44,198 bases of DNA from a virus, in IMG/VR virus record IMGVR_UViG_3300035698_001279, positions 1 through 44,198 of that record. One strand, 5' to 3'. Positions within the stretch are counted from its first letter, which is position 1. Every line of letters begins with the position of its first letter. This document shows positions 33,301 through 39,782 of this stretch, piece by piece. The translations under genes were made by a program, and so were the position numbers. The notes beneath the pieces were generated by a model that searched no databases, was not told where the DNA came from, and worked only from the letters and a program-made list of their open reading frames with translations.

Positions 33301-34340
33301 CAACGACAGATTTCCCATATGCTCAAGGTGTTCTTGGCTTTGATAACACTACCCACGCAGATGCAACTTACAACATAGGCTTGGTTGGCGAAGCCTCGGG
33401 TGATGCTGCTCGCAGCGGTGCTGGCTTATACGGAGTTGGCAAAACATCAGCAACTCATGGCGCAGTTGGTGTCAATGCGATAGCGAAAGTTGACGCAGCT
33501 AGTGACGCAGTTGGCGCGGTTGCTTTAAACGCTTCATCTGGTGACGTTCATACGGGCGCGGTACTTGGGATAAACATAGCAGTCGAGGCTAATGCTGCAA
33601 ATAGTACGATAGGCAACTATTCTTTCCATAGTTTAGCCGGACAGATGTTTAATACTGATGTTGCAAGATTTGGTGGAGCAGCAGCAAGCACTACATATTT
33701 CCCAAACTCAGCTGTTATATCGGCCTATTCTTCAGTTGGCGTAAGCATCTATACTGAACTTGTTGGCATTACAGGAATAGCAACTGCTGATTCTGCCGAA
33801 GGTGTTGGCGTGTTTGGAATAGGTAGGGCTGATGGTGGTGACGATTCCGCTGGTGTAAAAGGTCGCGGAGTTGTCACCGCAACTGGCGATGCTGCAAATT
33901 CAGTAGGCGTTTATGGTGTCGCTAACATGGCCCACATAGGCGGCACAAATGTCGGTGTTTATGGTTTGGCTTCGGCTGGAGCAGAGAGTTACGCTCTTTA
34001 TTCAGAAGGAAGTCTTTACGTTGACGGCACGACTATCTATCAACCCTCTAGCGACACTTCTTTAAGCAACAACGATAATATTACGGTCACAAAAAGCCTA
34101 ATGAGAGTTGTCGGTAATGGCGGCGCGGTCAATAATAACGGATTTGTCGATGGCGATAAAGATGGCGCAAGAGTAATTCTTCAAGGAACACACAACACAA
34201 ACACAGTAACGATAGCTGATGGACAGAATTGCGCTCTGGCTGGAGGTTCTAACTTCACAATGGGGTTAGGCGATACAATGCAGCTTATATGGGATTCAGG
34301 CGAATCAGATTGGTATGAAATTTCACGCTCAGATAATTAG
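30366..34340 (+). CDS. Giant fibre/adhesin with signal peptide, EGF-like and CBM-like domains
   Basis: 1324 residues, the largest product here. Signal peptide 1-22 (LISAIALIAMTLPLKAMA). Residues 27-119 hold ten Cys, ending in an EGF-like unit (CACDTGYSGATCASC). About 126-175 and again near 740-790 are related units (DADKDTIVTVEESADSDTII; DADTDTYIDAEKNADEDILR). Two CBM-like beta-sandwiches start at ENGDFEDW (about 217) and at NGDFELW (about 398). A Gly/Asp-rich beta-helix shaft follows (GDGNGDGGDVRIIGGDGDNT). The last 80 residues (VILQGTHNTNTVTIADGQNC, GDTMQLIWDSGESDWYEISR) are a tip common in phage fibres. It probably binds host glycans. Confidence 0.72.
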   Translation: MKKILISAIALIAMTLPLKAMAAYSGCLHSYGGQNCVADYVMLGKNCAPEAAGGDPNDSSLISWDAYCLTVTHATGVSCLNTAFDAAWNAAYCACDTGYSGATCASCASGYVEIVAGTCIKETALIYDADKDTIVTVEESADSDTIIKVANGNTYEVLDPSSDDLITVTKTSGGLIAGQIQSAHRIDLSNNILDDPESLSVAYMINATDNSEPNFLENGDFEDWENVWIPNNFEPDDDPPTSTSIGRSTDSHAGTYSFYMTTDLLDGGVQHSPFWMNDTVEFAAGETVQSRFWIKADSGTPDINIVYMYEDGAGDTYVYNFSGANIGTWTLEGAGPAAETMDSFTATGSWVQHSSAVATAPVGVVDETAIVFAATGANATDIILFDDFEGTIAGVDEATNGDFELWTEMPYILEDWNTGTFGPNDEIRPSVEDTVVYSGIYAVRLFSEDNTSTFIEQATVDTGTENLSVWIHASGGGGQTARMAILNGPVASATQEYDCTADTWGAYAGGEPAKYVEIVDDGTWQELDAGDVTLPVSGIRNVVLWKDITAGDTITLFDLTYFGDETLFPKLMGFLIQGDQVAPTMGTVNQHLFLSALELDETGTFETAGFNTYLQASNAISQTNAVDGGEVSIEAGSGDGNGDGGDVRIIGGDGDNTGDGGNIILEGGQSTGAGDSGQINFRSYTSFDIGSAINEYSIDGTMAGNSDIAVPSEKAVVTYVASELAGAITAGVQRIVDADTDTYIDAEKNADEDILRFSTGALEWLTMSTAAVDSGLMQAIDGADNSLSDDGGNILLYSGDPRAGSNGNGGSIVLNATEQDGTGTTGAVEIKYDGTRLMDIYLADDKNDTIFLSHTTGAADATAFILASSVNLNADAWIFGLMDDVAVTPDLIFGVDSSGQLALGDYGAVETGGNDEMIIVANTAATHSGIYLGANNVLNADDSLVRFVNGWDTISDTVAYISADGSIGGEGVLTMGNGSTTDFPYAQGVLGFDNTTHADATYNIGLVGEASGDAARSGAGLYGVGKTSATHGAVGVNAIAKVDAASDAVGAVALNASSGDVHTGAVLGINIAVEANAANSTIGNYSFHSLAGQMFNTDVARFGGAAASTTYFPNSAVISAYSSVGVSIYTELVGITGIATADSAEGVGVFGIGRADGGDDSAGVKGRGVVTATGDAANSVGVYGVANMAHIGGTNVGVYGLASAGAESYALYSEGSLYVDGTTIYQPSSDTSLSNNDNITVTKSLMRVVGNGGAVNNNGFVDGDKDGARVILQGTHNTNTVTIADGQNCALAGGSNFTMGLGDTMQLIWDSGESDWYEISRSDN

Positions 34341-34349
34341 GATGAATTT

Positions 34350-34967
34350 ATGGTTCAATTAGGACAAGGTTTAGGCGACGCGTTTGGTGATATCCCTAGT
34401 GGATATAATTTTGCAATTGCCGCTGATGGTGTCGTAACCCTGAATGGCGCTGCTAGAATATATAAAACCGATACTTTCACTTTCAACTATGCGAGAATAA
34501 CCGGACAAGGCAAGCCAACGCTGGTTCAACAAGGTGTTGCCTTTGGGTTCAGCTTGCCAGTTTATTCCGCTGATGACGAAGAATTGTTCTCTTGTAGATG
34601 TATCCCTGCAGATTGGGATGGCGAGGACGTAACTCTCTATTTAGGCGGGTGGCTAGGCGCGGCAAACACAAGCAAAAAATTCAACCTTCAAGTCTCGTGG
34701 GATACTTGGTCGCCAACAGATAATGACATTGTGCCGACAGCCGTGGCAGATGTACCAGTTGAAACAACGACAGGTGCATGGCTTATAGATGCCAGCTTCA
34801 AGATTCCATTTGTAATAGCCCTCGGCTCATCTGGTGCAGTCCCAGGCGATATTTTTGCTTTCAGAGTAAGAAGATTAGCGGCTAGTGGCGATGAAATAGC
34901 TGGCGAGGTTGTAATTGAAGGCGCAGCCGTTCAATACATGGCAGACAAAATAGGATTGCCAATTTAA
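34350..34967 (+). CDS. Fibre-associated beta-rich protein
   Basis: 205 residues without signal peptide, following the giant fibre by 9 bases. Predicted mostly beta (FTFNYARITGQGKPTLVQQG, DVTLYLGGWLGA, KKFNLQVSWDTWSP, IFAFRVRRLAASGDEIAGEV), like jelly-roll head or receptor-binding proteins found beside fibres. No named family. It may be a fibre tip, a chaperone-like partner or a head fibre. Confidence 0.55.
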   Translation: MVQLGQGLGDAFGDIPSGYNFAIAADGVVTLNGAARIYKTDTFTFNYARITGQGKPTLVQQGVAFGFSLPVYSADDEELFSCRCIPADWDGEDVTLYLGGWLGAANTSKKFNLQVSWDTWSPTDNDIVPTAVADVPVETTTGAWLIDASFKIPFVIALGSSGAVPGDIFAFRVRRLAASGDEIAGEVVIEGAAVQYMADKIGLPI

Positions 34968-35003
34968 TAGGGATTTATTATGGCGTGTGACCCTATAGCA
35001 TAA

Positions 35004-35040
35004 AAATGTAATTGGACTATTGAATCAAATATGCTAGGTT
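35004..35040 (+). promoter_or_regulatory. Possible promoter before the last fibre gene
   Basis: In the 107-base gap after 34967 there is TTGGAC (35012-35017), a 17-bp spacer and TAGGTT (35035-35040). The match is weak, but the gap is long for this genome and the downstream gene has a strong AAAGGAGG site. Confidence 0.25.
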
Positions 35041-35074
35041 TAGGGCAATTAAACTGTTTTAAAGGAGGCAAAGA

Positions 35075-36724
35075 ATGAAGAAAATACTCGGATTTATAGC
35101 AATACTGGCTGTTTTAGCGTTTTCGGTAGTTTCAAACGCCCAGCTTGTGAATGTTGACAGAACTGGCAGGACACAATGGTATCTGGACGACGCAGCCCTA
35201 TGGTTTGGGAATTTGCCAGACGATTCGCTTCTTCATAACTCCCGACAAGACGTTGGGTCTTTGCAGTTGGGCCTTGCAACTTCAAACACCTTCTTAATTT
35301 CTGAATATGCAGATTTAAACTCGGATTTCAACCTTACAGTCCAGACGAATCCGACCTTGAGAATCCAGAGCGAGGATGCAACGACTCCGCTAGAATATAT
35401 TTCAATTTCACATGATGGAGTCAACGGCGTAATAGATGTTGGAACTGGTGCTGTATCTATCCCTGATGGAATTATAGCCCCGATAACGGCAACAAGCCCA
35501 TTTACAGTAGTTGAGGACGATGCCGGAGCAATTGGCGCAATCAATATTCTATTCCATGATTCAGCATCTCCAGCTTCCGGAGATATTGTTGGCCGCGTCA
35601 ATGCTTTGAGCACGGATGATGCAGGGAACGAAACTCATTATGTACAAGTTGATGCTATGATATTCAATCCTGCTGATGGTGCAGAAGTGGGCGCATATGC
35701 AATTTATCTTGCAAGCGGGACGGGTGGTGCGCTTCCAGCTGAGCCTCAGTTTTCAATAAACGGCGCGTCCGGCACAGTAGATATAGCACAAATTTCTGAT
35801 GGCGATGAGGGTGCTGGACTAGGCTTTTTTCACAGTTCAGCAAGTCCGGCGGCTTACGATATTATCGGCTTTATTACCGCTGAAGCAATGAACGATGCTG
35901 CTGGTGAAGCTGATTATGGTTCGTTAGGGTTTGCAATTTTAGACCCCGCCGACGGCGCGGAAGTTGGCGGATTTTCAGTAGGTCTAGCAAACGGAAGTGG
36001 AGCAATCCCAGATGTTGGACAATTTACTGTCAACGGCGATTCAGGAGCAATCGCTGTCAATCGCACCGATGCCGGAGCAACAGGCTCCGCAGTAGTTCTA
36101 AATCATATCTCAGCAAGCCCAGCAGTTTCAGACGAAATTGGTCTTATCAAATTCACAGGCTTGGACGATGGTGCTGGCGTGGTTGAGTATGCAACGATTA
36201 AAGGCATAATCGACAGCCCGACTGATGCAGCAGAAATTGGACATCTAGCTTTCTATTCTCAAAATGGCACAGGAGCATTTCCTTTAAGCGCATCAATCGG
36301 ACATAATGGCTCTTATGGTTTTATCGCTCTTGGTGACGGAGCCGCAGCTGGTCTTGTTAAATCAAGCGGTGATTTCGACCTTATAATCGAAACAGGAAAC
36401 GCAGTATCTTCAAGCATGACTATAACGGACGGCGCAGATGGCAATATCACGCTAGATGTCAACGGTGCTGGTGTTTTTACCGATGGAACTTTCTCGGTTG
36501 ATGACGGTGCTTTCACAGGCGTTGCTTCGATAGTTGCAACGGGTGATATTACTTCTTCCGATGCCGGTGACATAGGTTGGTCGATTGTTGCAGGAGCAAA
36601 CACAGCTTGCTCAACGACTTGCACATTCGCTTGTGTGGCTGGACAGGACGCAGACGCAGCAAACGTATTAGTTGACTGTGCAAATGCAGCCGCAGACCTT
36701 TGTATCTGTGCTGGCGCTAATTGA
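35075..36724 (+). CDS. Signal-peptide fibre protein with three 90-residue repeats
   Basis: 549 residues behind AAAGGAGG. Signal peptide: GFIAILAVLAFSVVSNAQ. A fibre N-terminal-like region (RTGRTQWYLDDAALWFGNLP) is followed by three tandem repeats of roughly 90 residues starting near DDAGAIGAINILFHDSASPA, GDEGAGLGFFHSSASPAAYD and RTDAGATGSAVVLNHISASP, each containing a DxxDGAEVG-like segment. The C-terminal 40 residues are Cys-rich (ACSTTCTFACVAGQDADAAN, then DLCICAGAN). Probably an elongated adhesin with a disulphide-linked tip. Confidence 0.65.
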   Translation: MKKILGFIAILAVLAFSVVSNAQLVNVDRTGRTQWYLDDAALWFGNLPDDSLLHNSRQDVGSLQLGLATSNTFLISEYADLNSDFNLTVQTNPTLRIQSEDATTPLEYISISHDGVNGVIDVGTGAVSIPDGIIAPITATSPFTVVEDDAGAIGAINILFHDSASPASGDIVGRVNALSTDDAGNETHYVQVDAMIFNPADGAEVGAYAIYLASGTGGALPAEPQFSINGASGTVDIAQISDGDEGAGLGFFHSSASPAAYDIIGFITAEAMNDAAGEADYGSLGFAILDPADGAEVGGFSVGLANGSGAIPDVGQFTVNGDSGAIAVNRTDAGATGSAVVLNHISASPAVSDEIGLIKFTGLDDGAGVVEYATIKGIIDSPTDAAEIGHLAFYSQNGTGAFPLSASIGHNGSYGFIALGDGAAAGLVKSSGDFDLIIETGNAVSSSMTITDGADGNITLDVNGAGVFTDGTFSVDDGAFTGVASIVATGDITSSDAGDIGWSIVAGANTACSTTCTFACVAGQDADAANVLVDCANAAADLCICAGAN

Positions 36725-36750
36725 TGGTAACACTTTCGGAGGCTTGCACT

Positions 36751-36981
36751 ATGGCAAACGGCAACGACTTGAAGTTTAATTCATCTTTAGTGCGCCTCAT
36801 AACCCTGATAATTGTCGCGGTCATAGGAATAACAGCAAGTTGGGCTTCCGCGAGGGAATATACGGACGTCCGAGTAGAAAAATTAAGGCAAGAAATTGTG
36901 ATTTCAATAAATAAGATGGACGAAAAACTTGATTTTGTAAGTGAGAACGTGAAAGTCTTGATAGATAGGAGCAACCGTTAG
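36751..36981 (+). CDS. Small membrane protein with coiled coil (lysis region)
   Basis: 76 residues from ATG 36751, chosen because CGGAGG lies 8 bases upstream; ATG 36724 overlaps the previous stop. A single transmembrane segment (about 13-33, LITLIIVAVIGITASWAS) is followed by a coiled-coil region (VEKLRQEIVISINKMDEKLD). Placed directly before the endolysin, it could be a holin, antiholin or haemolysin-XhlA-like accessory; none is certain. Confidence 0.6.
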   Translation: MANGNDLKFNSSLVRLITLIIVAVIGITASWASAREYTDVRVEKLRQEIVISINKMDEKLDFVSENVKVLIDRSNR

Positions 36982-36989
36982 GGGGGGGG

Positions 36990-37538
36990 ATGGGCGTTAA
37001 GCGTATTTGTATTGACCCAGGACACGGGGGTAGAGACCCAGGCGCTCATGTAATAAGCCTGAGCGAGAAAGATTTTACCTTAATAGTGTGTTCGATGGTG
37101 GCGGTTCAGCTTTCTCAAATGGAATTTGAAGTCACGCTTACAAGATTTGACGACTCATACATAGGTCTTAGAAATCGGTGTCAGATTGCTAATGAATTTG
37201 ACGCCGATTTGTTCGTTTCAATCCACGCAAACGCCGCAATGACAGTAAGGGCAAAGGGATTCGAGGCTCATTACATATCGGACGCCGGTAAAAGCTACGC
37301 TCGCAAAATCTTACAGAACATTATGCGGGTGTTTCCAGAGAAGATAAACCGTGGAGTCAAGCAGAGTAATTTTACAGTTTTGAAATACACGAAAATGCCA
37401 GCGGTCTTAATAGAGTGCGGATTTATGACCAATACAGGCAACTTATTTATGATAAAGGACGAAAGAGCCGAGGTCATGGTGGCAACGGCTATTTGTAACG
37501 GTATAAAGGAGGCTTTCAATGGAGGGGATATTACTTGA
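36990..37538 (+). CDS. Endolysin: N-acetylmuramoyl-L-alanine amidase (Amidase_3)
   Basis: 182 residues. It cleaves the bond between muramic acid and the peptide stem. Zinc ligands His 12 (DPGHGG), Glu 26 (LSEKDF) and His 79 (SIHANA) and catalytic Glu 142 (IECGFMTN) are all present. There is no signal peptide or cell-wall-binding domain, so it needs a holin and fits a Gram-negative host. The ribosome site is a run of nine G (36981-36989). Confidence 0.9.
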   Translation: MGVKRICIDPGHGGRDPGAHVISLSEKDFTLIVCSMVAVQLSQMEFEVTLTRFDDSYIGLRNRCQIANEFDADLFVSIHANAAMTVRAKGFEAHYISDAGKSYARKILQNIMRVFPEKINRGVKQSNFTVLKYTKMPAVLIECGFMTNTGNLFMIKDERAEVMVATAICNGIKEAFNGGDIT

Positions 37539-37929
37539 ATTTGTGAAGGGGCTGTTTGCGCTATTGGCTTTGGTGGCCGGAAGTTTCGCAACGATAGCTG
37601 TCAAGAAAATCATGACCAAATACGGGATAGAAGTTGACGCGAAAAAGGAAGCACTTATTCGTGAAGCGGCTCAGAACTCGATTCTGTACGTTGAAGAATG
37701 GTCGGCAAACAAACTGAAAATTGGCGAGAAACTTGCAGTCGGCGAACAGAAGCTTGCAAAAGCGGTTGAGTTGATAATGGGAAAGATTCCAGGCATATCG
37801 TCCGAGGAAGCACAACAGCTTGTCAAAGAAGAACTTCCTAAACTCGGTCATGGGGCAACGAATTTGCTTGAAAGTATTGCAAGTAAAATTGCAGAAAACC
37901 CCGATAAGCTGAAAGAGTTGGTGAAATAA
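37519..37929 (+). CDS. Holin, phage LL-H-like
   Basis: 136 residues overlapping the endolysin by 20 bases. One N-terminal transmembrane helix (about 6-29, FVKGLFALLALVAGSFATIA), then a charged helical domain (AAQNSILYVEEWSANKLKIG, KLAKAVELIMGKIPGISSEE) resembling the LL-H holin superfamily. It would make the membrane lesion that releases the amidase. An alternative is the tail-proximal lysis regulator, but adjacency to amidase and spanins supports holin. Confidence 0.7.
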   Translation: MEGILLEFVKGLFALLALVAGSFATIAVKKIMTKYGIEVDAKKEALIREAAQNSILYVEEWSANKLKIGEKLAVGEQKLAKAVELIMGKIPGISSEEAQQLVKEELPKLGHGATNLLESIASKIAENPDKLKELVK

Positions 37930-38186
37930 TGGAATGGACGGCCCTTATACCTCCGTTTCTCTTGTTAATTTTCAAACTTATCTCCATGTTTCTGGACGAT
38001 AAAGAGGATGAAAGCGCTTATGGAAAAACTATCAGAGCAAGAAAAGAGAAACTGGACGAGGCTATTGTTAGGGGTGATATTGGCGACCTTAATCGTAGGT
38101 TTGAAGATGTCTCTATGCGGCTGCGCAAAGCAAACATCTTACGGAGTCGTGCACAGCGACAAGGCTATAATCCGGCAGATGGATAA
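37929..38186 (+). CDS. Putative inner-membrane spanin
   Basis: 85 residues. A hydrophobic segment (about 3-21, WTALIPPFLLLIFKLISMF) is followed by a charged helical stretch (KTIRARKEKLDEAIVRGDIG ... RFEDVSMRLRKANIL). A lipoprotein-like gene overlaps it in another frame, which is the Rz/Rz1 arrangement. No strong sequence match recognised; the assignment rests on topology and context. Confidence 0.6.
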   Translation: MEWTALIPPFLLLIFKLISMFLDDKEDESAYGKTIRARKEKLDEAIVRGDIGDLNRRFEDVSMRLRKANILRSRAQRQGYNPADG

Positions 38187-38274
38187 CGGCAATTATGAAG
38201 TCACGGAGTCATGGATTCGGGAGCGATACCACAACGAAGAAATTTGTGCCGACATCTTAGACTTGCCAGAATAA
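38008..38274 (+). CDS. Putative outer-membrane spanin (lipoprotein)
   Basis: 88 residues from ATG 38008; ATG 38020 is an alternative. It begins inside the previous gene in another frame. A hydrophobic signal (LLLGVILATLIVGLKMS) ends in a lipobox-like LCGC, so the second Cys would be lipidated. The mature part is about 50 polar residues (YGVVHSDKAIIRQMDNGNYE). Embedded o-spanin within i-spanin is the classic Rz1 pattern and implies a host with an outer membrane. Confidence 0.6.
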   Translation: MKALMEKLSEQEKRNWTRLLLGVILATLIVGLKMSLCGCAKQTSYGVVHSDKAIIRQMDNGNYEVTESWIRERYHNEEICADILDLPE

Positions 38275-38300
38275 ATCAGACACTCCCGTAATAGGACGTC

Positions 38301-38329
38301 TGAGGGTTACGTCCCCTCCAAAACCCTCA
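38301..38329 (+). repeat. 8-bp inverted repeat before the terminator
   Basis: TGAGGGTT (38301-38308) and AACCCTCA (38322-38329) can form a hairpin in the 3' end of the lysis transcript, just upstream of the terminator. It may protect the mRNA end or act in termination. Confidence 0.45.
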
Positions 38330-38335
38330 TCTCTT

Positions 38336-38365
38336 GGGCCTCCGGTTCGCTGGGGGCCCTTTTTT
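38336..38365 (+). terminator. Strong terminator after the lysis genes
   Basis: GGGCCTCC (38336-38343) pairs with GGGGGCCC (38352-38359), including one G-T pair, around an 8-base loop, and is followed by six T. It closes the late transcript right after the spanin genes. Confidence 0.85.
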
Positions 38366-38557
38366 GCACCGCCATTCTTACACAATGAAGCCCCACGCGA
38401 CGAACACCCCTAACCCTGATTGATGGTATGTCCGGAAGATTAAGTCGCTTACAGGCGATTCTGCGCGTTTCTATCTCGTTGCACGGACATATAGAGACAC
38501 GAGGTTGGTCACACCTTGTCAAGCAAGGGAACTCATGCAAAATATCGACACCGGTTC

Positions 38558-38593
38558 TTGCCCTCTCCACTTTTGCAAAACACGAGAGGGCAA
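38558..38593. repeat. 10-bp inverted repeat with nested palindrome
   Basis: Perfect arms TTGCCCTCTC (38558-38567) and GAGAGGGCAA (38584-38593) enclose CAC, the palindrome TTTTGCAAAA (38571-38580) and CAC. The structure can form a cruciform or a stable RNA hairpin. No T-run follows, so it is not a simple terminator. Confidence 0.65.
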
Positions 38594-38679
38594 AATCGAC
38601 CGACTCGACGGCGGGTGATTAAGGACGCAAAAAAGGTGTCTTAATACTCCTATCAAATTCAAAGACTTGCGAAATAGTT

Positions 38680-38691
38680 ACGAATATTCGT
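38680..38691. promoter_or_regulatory. 12-bp palindrome upstream of early promoter
   Basis: ACGAATATTCGT is a perfect 12-bp palindrome ending 9 bp before the -35 box at 38701. That position suits an operator or activator site for a dimeric regulator. I did not see the same palindrome at the other early promoters. Confidence 0.5.
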
Positions 38692-38692
38692 C

Positions 38693-38729
38693 AAATCTAT
38701 TTGACAATGCGGTCTAGTTGTCATATATA
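38693..38729 (+). promoter_or_regulatory. Early promoter 1
   Basis: AAATCTAT, then perfect TTGACA (38701-38706), a 17-bp spacer and TATATA (38724-38729). Transcription should start near 38736, giving a 5' leader of about 48 bases before the ATG at 38784, which has AAAGGAG. The sequence after the -10 is shared with early promoter 2. Confidence 0.85.
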
Positions 38730-38783
38730 TATGGCATGGACAACGACACAAACAACGAAACAAAAACCGAAAAGGAGAACTAT

Positions 38784-38975
38784 ATGAACACGGAAAAAGA
38801 CTTCGCTAAAATCGACACCTTAATAGAAAATGCCCGCAAGAGAGAGGACAACGACGACCATCTGGAAACCTCTGAACGTGCGGAACTCGTTGCTTTATAC
38901 AAAGATTTATTCCCCGAAGTTAAACTAACTAATGACCTTGATGCTGACTTCACAGACATAATATATTCTAACTAA
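38784..38975 (+). CDS. First early protein, unknown
   Basis: 63 residues from ATG 38784, chosen because AAAGGAG lies 7 bases upstream and the promoter's transcript would begin near an upstream in-frame ATG (38736). Very acidic (NDDHLETSERAELVALYKDL, NDLDADFTDI). Small acidic proteins made first are often host-takeover or DNA-mimic factors; here that is only a suggestion. Not recognised. Confidence 0.6.
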   Translation: MNTEKDFAKIDTLIENARKREDNDDHLETSERAELVALYKDLFPEVKLTNDLDADFTDIIYSN

Positions 38976-38989
38976 CGAAAGGGGCGGAT

Positions 38990-39364
38990 ATGAAATACGT
39001 TGAACTACAAAACAAGCTGATAATCGAATATAGGATTGTCCATAAGCCAGACTCAAAATGTTGGAATAGGACGCATTGCCACCCAAAAGAACGGCAAGTC
39101 TGCAAACATCATATCAAAGAAAGCTACAAGTCCCTATTCACGCTCTTACACGAAATCGGACATATCGAAACCGACAGACCGTCAATGAGAAGATGCGAAC
39201 AAGAAAGTGAAGCAACCCTATGGGCTGTGGACAAGTTGAAGCAACTTGGAATACCGGTAAAGCGAAAAGTGATTAAGGAATATAAAGGCTATATAAAAAT
39301 GACCTATGATAGAGGTGTTAGACGCGGTCTAACTGGCTGCAATAAAAAAGACCTATTTATGTAA
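38990..39364 (+). CDS. ImmA/IrrE-like zinc metallopeptidase
   Basis: 124 residues with GAAAGGGGCGG upstream. LLHEIGHIE (HExxH at 54-58) supplies two zinc ligands and the catalytic Glu; CEQESEATLWAVDKLKQLGI provides the downstream Glu, the ImmA/IrrE layout. The N-terminal half has several Cys and His (CWNRTHCHPKERQVCKHH) that may bind a second zinc. ImmA peptidases cleave XRE-type repressors; an XRE regulator is encoded 2 kb downstream, though no lysogeny genes are seen. Confidence 0.7.
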   Translation: MKYVELQNKLIIEYRIVHKPDSKCWNRTHCHPKERQVCKHHIKESYKSLFTLLHEIGHIETDRPSMRRCEQESEATLWAVDKLKQLGIPVKRKVIKEYKGYIKMTYDRGVRRGLTGCNKKDLFM

Positions 39365-39400
39365 AATATATTTGACAAGTGTTTGGTGTTGCCGTATATA
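39364..39400 (+). promoter_or_regulatory. Early promoter 2
   Basis: AAATATAT, TTGACA (39372-39377), a 17-bp spacer and TATATA (39395-39400). The following bases (ATGACATGGGCAACGACACA) nearly repeat the leader of early promoter 1. It serves the ATG at 39446, which has CCGGAGG. Confidence 0.85.
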
Positions 39401-39445
39401 TATGACATGGGCAACGACACACAAACAAACAAACCGGAGGATAAA

Positions 39446-39757
39446 ATGGAAAAAGCAATCGGATGGACATTGGTTCAAAATGGAACGTGTAGCAAAGTCA
39501 ACATCGGCGACAAAGTCACGTTGCCTAGTGGTAAGGTTGGCGAAATCGTCGGGATGACACCGCCGCAGTATAAAATGACCGGCAATACTCCTAGGAAAAC
39601 AGACAACGGCTCCGTGAGGGTGAAGTTAAACGACGGTTCTGTTCACAGTTTTTCGGGTGGGGTCAATTCGTATTGGGTCTATTATATGAACGCGGAATCT
39701 CCGAGATTAAGAACTAAGGCCGAATTTCAGGCCAACGTCGCAAAGATGGGTTCATAA
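39446..39757 (+). CDS. Early protein, unknown
   Basis: 103 residues from ATG 39446 (CCGGAGG upstream; the longer in-frame start lies inside the promoter). Predicted small beta-barrel (CSKVNIGDKVTLPSGKVGEI, GSVRVKLNDGSVHSFSGGVN), reminiscent of KOW or SH3-like barrels, which can bind nucleic acid or proteins. No family certain. Confidence 0.6.
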   Translation: MEKAIGWTLVQNGTCSKVNIGDKVTLPSGKVGEIVGMTPPQYKMTGNTPRKTDNGSVRVKLNDGSVHSFSGGVNSYWVYYMNAESPRLRTKAEFQANVAKMGS

Positions 39758-39782
39758 CGAAAACAACCGAAAGGGGCATAAT

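Larger units (their letters stand above)
38275..38783. other. 509-base non-coding region between lysis and early genes
   Basis: The only long gene-free stretch. From left to right it holds an 8-bp inverted repeat (38301-38329), a strong terminator (38336-38365), a stretch (38366-38557) in which I see nothing definite, a 10-bp inverted repeat around a TTTTGCAAAA palindrome (38558-38593), a 12-bp palindrome (38680-38691) and the first early promoter (38701-38729). Small open frames here lack ribosome sites. It could contain regulatory sites, a small RNA, a second origin or the packaging site. Confidence 0.7.

Noticed and set aside
38307-38570. Antisense frame of 87 codons covering the terminator
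   Set aside because: It overlaps a strong terminator hairpin and lacks a start signal.
38428-38622. Open frame of 64 codons in the non-coding region
   Set aside because: No ribosome site, and it runs through the inverted repeat at 38558-38593. The product shows no protein-like pattern.
38366-38640. Possible tRNA or CRISPR repeats in the gene-free region
   Set aside because: I found no cloverleaf with a T-loop sequence and no regularly spaced direct repeats.
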